The notes beneath the pieces are model-generated. The model searched no databases, had not been told where the DNA came from, and saw only the letters and a list, made by a program, of their open reading frames with translations. A program made the translations under genes and the position numbers. Shown here one piece after another: positions 16,572 to 24,474 of a DNA stretch of 46,894 nucleotides; positions within the stretch are counted from its first letter, which is position 1, and each line of letters opens with the position of its first letter. The stretch spans positions 1-46,894 of the forward strand of contig CAILYI010000046.1 of assembly GCA_903838415.1 (NCBI GenBank). The letters run 5' to 3'. The stretch comes from an uncultured Anaerolineae bacterium (GTDB lineage Bacteria; Chloroflexota; Anaerolineae; Anaerolineales; Villigracilaceae).

Positions 16572-18065
16572 CTATGGCGCGGGCAGGATCAGGCGCTGTT
16601 TGGGGTTGAGGTCTGAATCGAAAGCGAGCCCATTTTCAGCGGCGATCCGGTCGGGGGAGATTTTCCAGTCGAAAGCGATTGTTTCCAGCGTATCGCCCCA
16701 GCGAACTTCATAATCAAGCGCTTTCCCAGAGTTTTGATAGGTAATCCAGTTCCAGCGGAAGATGTCAAATCCGGATGTGCCGGTTTTCCCAAAGCCAAAA
16801 CCGTTCCATTCGCGATTGATGGCGCCCGTTTCGCGATCGCCGGGCGTGTAGAGCACAACCTGCCTGATGGAACAATCACGGTAAGGATAATTTTGCACCA
16901 TATTCGAAATGCTCAGGCGTGAGCCATTTTCATCTACATCGGCCACCAGAAAGAGATGATCGAAATGCGGATCATTGGTGCTTGCGTAGAGTGTGGTGTA
17001 CGAATAAATCAGGTCGCCGGAAAACAAGTTTCCCCGTTTTTCAAAATCATAGCCAGGCAAGGGGTCTTCGGTGTGCATCAAAGTAAAAGTTTCGGGGTCA
17101 AACGTGCCCCAGGGTTGTCCATTCCACTTGGGATTGGCGGCTGTAAAGGCTGCCGCGTTAGTGGACCAACTGCCGATGCGATAGGGAAACCCATCCACAT
17201 CCCGCATGATCGTCCAGGACAGCGGGCCGCACATCGAGGTGGCGTCAGAGTAACCGATTTTTTCCCGCGAGATCTGGTAAGCCTGCTCACAGGTGGAGGC
17301 CAGATACTGTTGGCCTGCTGCCAGGTAATCAGGGATGTTCCAGGGCAGCGCGAACATGCCCTTGAGCACCTCGTCGCTGACATAACCCTGGTCGGTCACC
17401 CAGTGGCAGGGTAATTTTTTCATCACTGGATAAATGTACTCGTCACCGGGAAGGCTGTTTTTCTGCCAGTAAGTGCTGATATACTGCGCCCAGGGCGATT
17501 CCATCACACCGGGAATCATGGGGATTGCCAGCAGCCGGAAGTTGCCCCGATAGGCCCGAAACCAGACGACAAATCCCTGCGTGAGAAATACGGTCGCAAC
17601 CTGGTCGCCGCGGAAGGTGAGGGGATGTTGAAACTCGTTGAAGGTAAACTCAAAAACGAAAGGGTCGTCGCTGGCATCGACCATTGCGCCCTGCCCGCCA
17701 TTCCAAAGATAGGTTTGGCGTCGTTCTGCCAGGTTGAATTCATCCCCCAGCGCTGCCTGGACATTGGCCAGCATTTCAGCGGACGAGAGAACACGGTTTT
17801 CGTTCGAACATCCAGCCGGGTTCCCAAAAGCATATTGCGATTCAGACGTTATGATTATTTCAGGCAACATGACGGTCTCTGAAATAAGTTGGGGCGCTGG
17901 CGAAGTATTTGAAACGAAGAGCTGCTCCTTCCCGGGCGCTACGGTTGAAATAAGGGCTTGATCCGCCACATTCTGCGTGGAGACTTCATTTTGACTTTGG
18001 AAATATCTTCCCAAAGGGAAGATCGGCAACAACAAAACTGTGAGTGCGATGATAAATTTGGTCAT
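16572..18065 (-). CDS. Secreted protein with possible cysteine-peptidase fold and C-terminal LysM
   Basis: 497 residues. An N-terminal signal or anchor (ALTVLLLPIFPLG) is followed by a low-complexity linker to about residue 70. The body is not a family I recognise. C279 in SMCGPLSW followed by H370 in HFDHLFLVADVDENG, with GDLIYSY in front, resembles the C...H layout of NlpC/P60 or C39-like peptidases; this is inference only. Residues about 453-497 form one LysM (VRWGDTLETIAFDWKISPDRIAAENGL, then LNPKQRLILP), which binds peptidoglycan or chitin-like glycans. Expected location is the cell envelope. It is transcribed away from the CAP-LysM gene, with 254 bp between them. Confidence 0.78.
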   Translation of the reverse strand: MTKFIIALTVLLLPIFPLGRYFQSQNEVSTQNVADQALISTVAPGKEQLFVSNTSPAPQLISETVMLPEIIITSESQYAFGNPAGCSNENRVLSSAEMLANVQAALGDEFNLAERRQTYLWNGGQGAMVDASDDPFVFEFTFNEFQHPLTFRGDQVATVFLTQGFVVWFRAYRGNFRLLAIPMIPGVMESPWAQYISTYWQKNSLPGDEYIYPVMKKLPCHWVTDQGYVSDEVLKGMFALPWNIPDYLAAGQQYLASTCEQAYQISREKIGYSDATSMCGPLSWTIMRDVDGFPYRIGSWSTNAAAFTAANPKWNGQPWGTFDPETFTLMHTEDPLPGYDFEKRGNLFSGDLIYSYTTLYASTNDPHFDHLFLVADVDENGSRLSISNMVQNYPYRDCSIRQVVLYTPGDRETGAINREWNGFGFGKTGTSGFDIFRWNWITYQNSGKALDYEVRWGDTLETIAFDWKISPDRIAAENGLAFDSDLNPKQRLILPAP

Positions 18066-18307
18066 TCCAGAAATGTCCCGCTCCGGGTTCGCATTATTAA
18101 TGAAAAGCGCAGTGAAAAGTGTAGCTTTTTCGAGCGATTTCCACCATTCGTAGAGTTACCAAACCTGTTTTCATCAGGCTAGCTATTTGAGCAGGGCGAG
18201 ACGGTATAAATACTTAAGGAAACCTGGCGCGGCGGTTGTACTTTTGCTGACGGGAAATAAATCGGATTTTGCGAATTATCTGGCAGAATTAAGCCCCCAT
18301 CAGATAT

Positions 18308-18313
18308 TATAAT
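18308..18313 (+). promoter_or_regulatory. -10 box placed for a leaderless transcript
   Basis: A perfect TATAAT ends six bases before the GTG start codon at 18320. With the normal 6-7 nt distance to +1, transcription would begin at or next to the GTG. No Shine-Dalgarno sequence is present in the few bases between. No clear -35 box is seen. Confidence 0.5.
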
Positions 18314-18319
18314 GAATTT

Positions 18320-19738
18320 GTGAAACCAAAATCTCTGCTCAAGAGTTTCCTGCTGCTGCTCCTGTTGGCGGGATTTCTTTTCCCGCCAGCCAGCGCACAG
18401 GTTGTACAGGCCGCGCCTGTTTCCAAACCTGCGGCGGAAGTTACCGCCTTCGATCTGATTATCGCCATGAATTCCTTACGCGCTTCCTACGGTCTCCCTC
18501 CGCTGGTGGAGGATCCGATCATCGATGCGGTTGCCCAGTCAACAGCGCAGATCATGGCCGATAGCCAGATGTCCTGGCATATCGGGGATGTTTCGGGGCG
18601 CCTGACCGCTGCCGGTTATGGTGGCGGCTCGAAAGTCTGGGCTACCGAAAATTTCGCCGTCGGCAACCAATCGATCGATGAGATCATGTTGGTCTGGTCT
18701 GATGCCGCCCACATGCTGCCAGCCGTGACCGCCGCCTATTGCAATGTCGGCGCCGGGACGGCCAAATCAGCCAACGGCATGACCTATTACATCTTACAGG
18801 CCGCTTATCCGGCCGGGAAATCATGTGGTGATTACAGCTCGAGCGGGACGACCACCACCCAATCTGGCGGCACAACCAACAGCGGCGCTGGCGTCCCTCA
18901 GCTGATCACGCCGATCAAAATCGCCACCCCGGATGCGGACGGGAAAATATTCCACCTCGTCCAGTCTGGGCAGTCTTTCTGGGCGATTGCGATCGCCTAT
19001 AAAATAACGATCAAAGATCTCAAAAGCTGGAACAACCTTTCCCAGGATGCCATTTTGAAAACCGGTCAGAAATTGTTCATTCCGGGCAGCAATACGGCCG
19101 GATATGCCAGCCCCACTCAAACCGGCGGTATCCAGCTCGGCGCCGCCGATGCTGAAGGCAAGATTGTGCATGTCGTTCAGCCCTATCAGACTCTCAGCAC
19201 CATCGCCCAGGCTTACGGAACCAGTGTCGAGAAACTCCTGGCGTTGAATTCGTTGCAGGTTGATTGGCCGCTGCGCATTGGACAGGAATTAATCATTACC
19301 CCGTCCAATACCACGCCCAGCCCGACTCTTCAACCGGTTCAACTGTTGACGCCCGCCAGCGATGGGAAGTATTATCACACCGTTCGAAGCGGCGAAACCC
19401 TGTCGTGGATTGCCAGACTGTATGGCGTGACGGTCAGTAATTTGATGGCCTGGAATGGCCTGTCGCAAGCCTCCATTATTCAGCCTGAGCAAAAATTGAT
19501 TTTACAGGTGACGCCACCCGCCACTGTGACTTCCACCGCGCTGCCGCCGACGGCTACTCCGCTGGTCTTTACCTCCACGCCCACCCAATTCCCCACTTCC
19601 GATTTGGCCACCCAGACACCGACTGCTGCAACCCCGGCGGCTGGACAAGCCCCGCTGCTGTGGGGCGGAATATTCCTGCTTGCGGCCGGACTGGGCTTGG
19701 GCGCATTTATCTATCGCAGGAAAAAACAGGGTGTTTGA
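18320..19738 (+). CDS. Secreted CAP-domain protein with three LysM repeats and C-terminal anchor
   Basis: 472 residues starting at GTG. The signal peptide is residues 1-26 (cleavage near ASA-QVV). A CAP/SCP-like domain occupies about 42-168, with H87, E110 and N111 (MSWHIGD, TENFAVG) as the family's conserved cavity residues. Three LysM domains follow at about 210-255, 281-327 and 350-396, each with the Y/F-x-x-x-x-G-x-[ST] opening. A Thr/Pro-rich spacer (397-440) leads to a membrane helix (about 445-464) and a basic tail RRKKQ. The protein is probably tethered at the cell surface, holding cell-wall glycan through LysM. CAP domains in bacteria have mostly unknown function. Confidence 0.9.
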   Translation: MKPKSLLKSFLLLLLLAGFLFPPASAQVVQAAPVSKPAAEVTAFDLIIAMNSLRASYGLPPLVEDPIIDAVAQSTAQIMADSQMSWHIGDVSGRLTAAGYGGGSKVWATENFAVGNQSIDEIMLVWSDAAHMLPAVTAAYCNVGAGTAKSANGMTYYILQAAYPAGKSCGDYSSSGTTTTQSGGTTNSGAGVPQLITPIKIATPDADGKIFHLVQSGQSFWAIAIAYKITIKDLKSWNNLSQDAILKTGQKLFIPGSNTAGYASPTQTGGIQLGAADAEGKIVHVVQPYQTLSTIAQAYGTSVEKLLALNSLQVDWPLRIGQELIITPSNTTPSPTLQPVQLLTPASDGKYYHTVRSGETLSWIARLYGVTVSNLMAWNGLSQASIIQPEQKLILQVTPPATVTSTALPPTATPLVFTSTPTQFPTSDLATQTPTAATPAAGQAPLLWGGIFLLAAGLGLGAFIYRRKKQGV

Positions 19739-19854
19739 TTTGGAAGCTGGCGCTTTTGCCCGAAGAACCCTGGGCGGCCATCCTGTCTCCATCCACCGCA
19801 GCTGCTCGAGCGGAAAACCACCAGATTTCTCGTTCTTCTCCTCAAGGATTTCCC

Positions 19855-21951
19855 ATGCCTATTCACACCTCCCCCAACCGCTGGGTGCTCGAAACCCAAC
19901 ACACCGCCTACGCTTTCGGCCTCAACTCCGCCGGGCTGCTCACCCATCACTACTGGGGCGCACGCCTGCCGCGCCTGGACGACTACCCCATCCCCGCCGA
20001 CCCGGCCGGGTTTGCCTCCACCGATGGCTTCGGCCACTTCATCCCCGAGGAATTTCCCGGCTACGCGGGCACCAAGTATATTGACCCGTGTCTCAAAGTC
20101 ACTTTTGCGGATGAAGTACGCGACGTGGTTCTGCGATATGTGGATTTTTCCGTGAAGAACTCGCCTCAGCCGGCGTTGTCCATCCGCTTAAAAGACGTTT
20201 ACTACCCTCTGACCGTCACCCTGCACTACCGCCCTCACCCGGACTATGACCTGATCGAACGCTGGGTCACGCTCGAAAACCTGGGCAGCGAGCCGATCCA
20301 CGTTGAGCGGATTTTCTCTGCCAAGTGGACATTGCCCCCTGGCGACGATTATTCCCTGACCCACATGGTTGGCCGCCACGTGGACGAGTTCAACCTGTGG
20401 CGTGAGCCGCTCACGCCTGGCCTGAAAACCATCGAAAGCCGCCGCCTGATTCCCAGCCACCGCGCCGCGCCGTGGTTCGCCATTGACCGCGCCGCCAGCG
20501 AAGACGCGGGCGAAGTCTGGTTTGGCACGCTGGCCTGGAGCGGCAACTTCCGCATCAGCGCCGAAGTGACCGAATTTGCCTCGACGCGCGTCAGCATTGG
20601 CCTGAATGACTGGGATTTCGGCTGGAAGCTGCAGCCCGGCGAGCCGCTTGTCACCCCGGCGGCTATTTCCGGTTACACCCAAAGCGGATTTGGCGGAGCC
20701 AGCCGCCAGCTGCAGGCCTACGTGCGGGATGAGATTCTGCCGCATGGTCAGGTTCCGCACAAGATCCTGTACAACTCGTGGGAAGCGACTTTGTTCGATG
20801 TGGATGAAGCCTCCCAATCTGCACTGGCCGAGATTGCCGCCAGAATGGGTATCGAATTGTTCGTGATGGACGACGGCTGGTTCCACAACCGCAACTGGGA
20901 TAACGCCGGGCTGGGCGATTGGTGGCCGGACAAGAAAAAATTCCCCAACGGGCTGGGCAACCTGATTGAAAAGGTCAACAGCCTGGGCATGGATTTTGGC
21001 CTGTGGGTCGAGCCGGAGATGGTCAACCCGGATAGTGACCTGTACCGCGCCCATCCCGAATGGGTCATCCACTTCCCGACCCGCGCGCGCACCGAGAGCC
21101 GCAATCAGTTGATCTTGAACATGGCGCGGACGGACGTGCAGGATTACATCCTGGGCGTGCTGGATAAACTGCTGACTGAAAACAAGATTTCATTTATCAA
21201 GTGGGACATGAACCGCGCCGCCAGCGAACCTGGCTGGCCGGATGCGCCCGGCGATCAGCGCGAGTTGTGGGTGCGTTATGTTTGGGGCGTCTATCGCGTG
21301 TGGGGTGAGCTGCGCCAGCGGCATCCGGATGTGATCTGGCAGAGCTGCGCCAGCGGCGGCGGGCGCGCCGATTACGGCATTTTGCGCCTGGCTGACCAGG
21401 TTTGGATCAGCGACAACACCGAAGCGACGGCGCGCCTGCACATTCAGGAAGGGTATTCGCAGTATCTGCCCGCCATCACGATGGAAGCCTGGGTGACGGA
21501 TTGGAACGAGGGCTTTATGCCGCTCGAGTTTCGCTTCCACGTCAGCATGTGTGGGGCGCTGGGGGTGGGCGGCAACCTGATTAAATGGACTGAATCGGAG
21601 CGGGAGTTGGCGGCGGAATGCATTCGCCAGTACAAGGAAATTCGCGCGGTGGTGCAGCTGGGGGGGCAGTATCGTCTGCTTTCAGCGCAAAAAAACGCTT
21701 ATTCGGCGCTGCAATACGTCAGCCAGGATCAGGCCGAAGGCGTCCTGTTCGTGTTCCGCGTGCACACGCCCGAAAAGTTCAATATTCCCCAGATCCATTT
21801 GCGCGGACTGGACCCCGAGGCGCTTTATTCGGTGGAGGGCTGCGGCGAGCCGCGTTCGGGCCTGGCGTGGCTGGAGGTTGGGTTGAAGGTGGAGTTGAAA
21901 AACTTGCAGAGCCGGGTGCTGCGCATCAAACGGGTCTCGCCAAATTTGTGA
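19855..21951 (+). CDS. GH36 alpha-galactosidase
   Basis: 698 residues from ATG 19855, preceded by AAGGA. The open frame extends further upstream, but that part overlaps the previous gene. An N-terminal beta-sandwich domain (about 1-270) precedes a TIM barrel. The nucleophile is D451 in FIKWDMNR and the acid/base is D520 in WISDN; NSWEA, MDDGWF, GLWVEPEMV and QSCASGGGR are GH36 signatures. It hydrolyses terminal alpha-galactosyl residues of raffinose-type oligosaccharides or galactomannan fragments. No signal peptide is present, so it acts in the cytoplasm on imported oligosaccharides. No transporter is adjacent. An intrinsic terminator lies just downstream. Confidence 0.95.
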   Translation: MPIHTSPNRWVLETQHTAYAFGLNSAGLLTHHYWGARLPRLDDYPIPADPAGFASTDGFGHFIPEEFPGYAGTKYIDPCLKVTFADEVRDVVLRYVDFSVKNSPQPALSIRLKDVYYPLTVTLHYRPHPDYDLIERWVTLENLGSEPIHVERIFSAKWTLPPGDDYSLTHMVGRHVDEFNLWREPLTPGLKTIESRRLIPSHRAAPWFAIDRAASEDAGEVWFGTLAWSGNFRISAEVTEFASTRVSIGLNDWDFGWKLQPGEPLVTPAAISGYTQSGFGGASRQLQAYVRDEILPHGQVPHKILYNSWEATLFDVDEASQSALAEIAARMGIELFVMDDGWFHNRNWDNAGLGDWWPDKKKFPNGLGNLIEKVNSLGMDFGLWVEPEMVNPDSDLYRAHPEWVIHFPTRARTESRNQLILNMARTDVQDYILGVLDKLLTENKISFIKWDMNRAASEPGWPDAPGDQRELWVRYVWGVYRVWGELRQRHPDVIWQSCASGGGRADYGILRLADQVWISDNTEATARLHIQEGYSQYLPAITMEAWVTDWNEGFMPLEFRFHVSMCGALGVGGNLIKWTESERELAAECIRQYKEIRAVVQLGGQYRLLSAQKNAYSALQYVSQDQAEGVLFVFRVHTPEKFNIPQIHLRGLDPEALYSVEGCGEPRSGLAWLEVGLKVELKNLQSRVLRIKRVSPNL

Positions 21952-21975
21952 ATTTCCCCCATGACTGGTAGGATT

Positions 21976-23802
21976 TTACCGCGCCGCCCCGCTGCCTGAG
22001 TGGGGCGGCGGTTTTTCTTGATGCGCTTTGACGCAGTTTCTGCCGCTGTGCTTGGCGCGATAGAGCGCTTTGTCGCCTTTTCTGAGCAGATCGCTGATCG
22101 TGGACATTTTTTCTGAATAAGCTGTCACGCCGATGCTGATGGTGACTGAAAGTTGTACATCCCCGTTCAGCAGGTTGATCCTGGTTGATTCCACCGCCTG
22201 TCGCACCCGTTCAGCCAGCAGCAGAGCCTCTTCCAGACCGGTATTTGGCAGCAGCATGGCAAATTCCTCGCCGCCGAGGCGCGCAAGGATATCGATTTCT
22301 CGCAAATTGGATTTGAAAATCGTCGCCAACTGCTGCAGCACCTGGTCGCCGACCGCGTGGCCATACGCATCGTTGACGTGTTTGAATTTATCAATATCGA
22401 GCATCAATAACGTCAGGGGTTGATTGATGCGATTTTCCCGTTTGAACTCTTCTTCACCGCGCTGCATAAAATAGCGGCGGTTGTATAAATTGGTCAGGTA
22501 ATCGGTCACTGCCAGTTGTTCCAATTGGGCATTCAATTGTTGGATCTTTTCTTCGTTGTGCTTGCGCTCCGTGATGTCTTCAAGAACGGTTGCGACATGC
22601 CCCGCTTGCGGGCAAAAGGCGTGGACACGGAAATAGCGGTTGAACCTTGTTGAATGGTATTCGAACGCCAGCGGTTTGCCCGTCAGCGCAACAGTAAAGT
22701 AGACTTCAATCTCGCTCAGTTTTGTTTCTGGCATCACCTCCCGTACAGTTTTTCCGATGATACCGCGCGGGTTCAGGCCGGTATGATGTTCAAAAGCGGC
22801 GTTCACCTCCACGATCCGTAAATCGTAGGCGTGGTTGTCTCTGTCTGTGATCAGTTCATACAGCGAAGCGCCCTCTGCCATGGTTTCAAACAGCAGGCGA
22901 AACTTGGTCTCGCTCTCTTTCATTCTATTTTCGATCAGCTTGGAAGCGGTAATATCGCTGATGGTCATGCGGAAGAGGGGAGTTCCGTCGTCATCCTGCG
23001 CGAGGGTGGCTTCAAGCAGCCCCCAGAAGGGCGCGCCGTTCGTCTTCATCAGCTGTGCCTCAAAGGCCTGGGGGCTGCCGGTTGCAAGGAGTTGCTTGCG
23101 GCGCAGGTAGTAAATGCCGTGGCTTTCTTTTTTGATGAATTCGCTGATAAACCTTTTGACCAACTTGCCGCGGTTGACCCCAAAAAGGTTGGCGGCGGTC
23201 AGGTTGGCCTGCAGAATCTGGCCGGTTTTACTGAGGGTGAAGTAGCCGACCGGCGCCAGGTCGTACAGATCGAAATAGCGCGCCTGCGTAGCTTCCAGGT
23301 CGGCCTGGGTTTTGCGTAGTTCTTGGTTCTGCATCTCCAACTCAACCTGGTAGATGTGCAAATCTTCCAGCACAATCTCGCGTTGGCGCAGTTCATCCTG
23401 TCGGGCTGCGTCCGGGCCGGTTTGGGAGAGTTCGAGGATGATTAAGAAAAGAGCTTGCTGATGCTGCCAAATAAAAGGGCAGGAAAGTTCCTCCACGCTG
23501 CGTTCTTCCCCGCTAGCCAGGCGCTGCGAAAGAATCAGGGTATTGCGTCCCTCCGCTTTTGCTTTTTGACGTTCTGCCAGCACTTGCTCGGACGGCAGGA
23601 CGTTAATTTCGTTGATCGACTTCCCGCAAAGTTGGGGGCATCCATAAAACTTTGCGGCGGCTGAATTTGCTTCGAGAATCAGGTCGGTTTGGGGGTCAAC
23701 CAGCAGCATGACGGCTGAGTGCTGATCGAACATCTGGCGGAAAGACTGGTCTTCGGGCCTATCGTTGATGTGGTTTTTGGGGATAGCCTTCGGGGAAACC
23801 AT
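21976..23802 (-). CDS. PAS-PAS-PAS-GGDEF diguanylate cyclase
   Basis: 608 residues from ATG 23802, chosen because GAGGAG stands 7 bp upstream; an earlier TTG also keeps the frame. The N-terminal PAS (about 15-130) contains LILEANSAAAKFYG. A coiled coil leads to a second PAS (about 180-300) and a third (about 310-420). The GGDEF domain has LTNLYNRRYF, DIDKFKHVND and the active site GGEEF (510-514). R501-x-x-D504 is the c-di-GMP inhibitory I-site, so it is likely an active, feedback-controlled cyclase. No membrane segment is present. The first two PAS modules are closely similar to those of the 1825-residue kinase upstream on the same strand, suggesting duplication. Confidence 0.95.
   Translation of the reverse strand: MVSPKAIPKNHINDRPEDQSFRQMFDQHSAVMLLVDPQTDLILEANSAAAKFYGCPQLCGKSINEINVLPSEQVLAERQKAKAEGRNTLILSQRLASGEERSVEELSCPFIWQHQQALFLIILELSQTGPDAARQDELRQREIVLEDLHIYQVELEMQNQELRKTQADLEATQARYFDLYDLAPVGYFTLSKTGQILQANLTAANLFGVNRGKLVKRFISEFIKKESHGIYYLRRKQLLATGSPQAFEAQLMKTNGAPFWGLLEATLAQDDDGTPLFRMTISDITASKLIENRMKESETKFRLLFETMAEGASLYELITDRDNHAYDLRIVEVNAAFEHHTGLNPRGIIGKTVREVMPETKLSEIEVYFTVALTGKPLAFEYHSTRFNRYFRVHAFCPQAGHVATVLEDITERKHNEEKIQQLNAQLEQLAVTDYLTNLYNRRYFMQRGEEEFKRENRINQPLTLLMLDIDKFKHVNDAYGHAVGDQVLQQLATIFKSNLREIDILARLGGEEFAMLLPNTGLEEALLLAERVRQAVESTRINLLNGDVQLSVTISIGVTAYSEKMSTISDLLRKGDKALYRAKHSGRNCVKAHQEKPPPHSGSGAAR
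21982..22016 (+). terminator. Intrinsic terminator of the GH36 gene, inside the convergent CDS
   Basis: CGCCGCCCC (21982-21990) pairs perfectly with GGGGCGGCG (22002-22010) around an 11-nt loop and is followed by GTTTTTC. It begins 31 bp after the GH36 stop. The same bases encode the last residues (HSGSGAAR) of the diguanylate cyclase on the other strand. Confidence 0.8.
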
Positions 23803-24015
23803 TAAAGTGCTCCTCATGCCATTGGCGTTTCTCAATTATGGATAAATTCGGGCAAGGGCGCGAAACTGCCGGGAGGCTTTCTTTCTATAAACAGGTCTTC
23901 TTATTCACTATACATCCAATCCCGCATATAGGCAATGCAGAGCGCGGCGCGCGCCGGGCTGGACAAGCCGAAACTGAAGCCGCGCTGCACTTTCAGGCTG
24001 CCGCCCGCCGCCCGG

Positions 24016-24246
24016 ATTGAGCCAACAAACCCTGAAATTAAGCCGTGAGATTTTGGGGTTAAGCCTTGAAGTTTTAAATATCTCGGCGAGAAAAATTAAA
24101 AGCTCGCCGAGATATTTAAAAAGCTCGCCGAGATAATTTAAAAGCTCGCCGAGCTTTTTCTGATTAAGCCGTGACACCTGCCGATTAAGCCATACAACGC
24201 GCCGATTAAGCCAATAAAAATGGCGGTTAAGCCAGGCGCTGGGTTG
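24016..24246. repeat. Array of eleven degenerate 21-bp repeats with dyad cores
   Basis: Eleven units in exact 21-bp register start at 24016, 24037, 24058, 24079, 24100, 24121, 24142, 24163, 24184, 24205 and 24226. Outer units begin ATTAAGCC or GTTAAGCC. The four central units carry the self-complementary core CTCGGCGAG or CTCGCCGAG flanked by A/T-rich sequence. The opposite strand reads as heptapeptides (for example LGELFKY), but no start codon with a ribosome-binding site precedes them. The array lies 214-444 bp upstream of the diguanylate cyclase start. Two helical turns per unit would place all dyads on one DNA face. Confidence 0.85.
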
Positions 24247-24324
24247 ATGGCTGAGTAGGGGTGACCCGCTCAGTGAAAAAAGTCAAGCCTTTTGGCAGCG
24301 AAGCCTGGTGAACAAACGGCACAA

Positions 24325-24414
24325 ACCCTAAAGGTTTTCTTTGCTGGCAAGTTAACGTAATATACAGTTGATTTTGCCAGCAAAATACATGTACGCGATG
24401 GAAACCTTTAGGGT
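24325..24414. repeat. Nested inverted repeat, 90 bp
   Basis: The outer arms ACCCTAAAGGTTT (24325-24337) and AAACCTTTAGGGT (24402-24414) and the inner arms TTTGCTGGCAA (24340-24350) and TTGCCAGCAAA (24374-24384) are both perfect. They are arranged so that one long stem with bulges can form. Each outer arm is itself nearly palindromic. It could be a transcript-end structure, a small structured RNA or a MITE-like remnant. Confidence 0.7.
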
Positions 24415-24415
24415 C

Positions 24416-24447
24416 TCTAAATAATACGCGCCCTGAGGGGCGCGTAT
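24416..24447 (-). terminator. Intrinsic terminator of the giant hybrid kinase
   Basis: ATACGCGCCC (24424-24433) and GGGCGCGTAT (24438-24447) form a perfect 10-bp stem with a TGAG loop. It ends 27 bp after the kinase stop (minus strand) and continues into the T-rich TATTATTTAG. The T-run is interrupted, so efficiency may be moderate. Confidence 0.65.
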
Positions 24448-24474
24448 CTGGCTCTTCGTTCGGTTGCTGGCGGG

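Noticed and set aside
20188..21072. 294-residue minus-strand open frame opposite the GH36 gene
   Set aside because: The GH36 frame carries all catalytic motifs; the antisense frame is a by-product of G/C-biased codon use.
23908..24177. Minus-strand 89-residue open frame with LGELxxY heptads
   Set aside because: It is the translation of the 21-bp array; it begins at a GTG inside a repeat with no ribosome-binding site, and the sister array has an in-frame stop.
24016..24246. Possible CRISPR array
   Set aside because: Units are contiguous 21-bp degenerate repeats with no unique spacers, and no cas gene is near.
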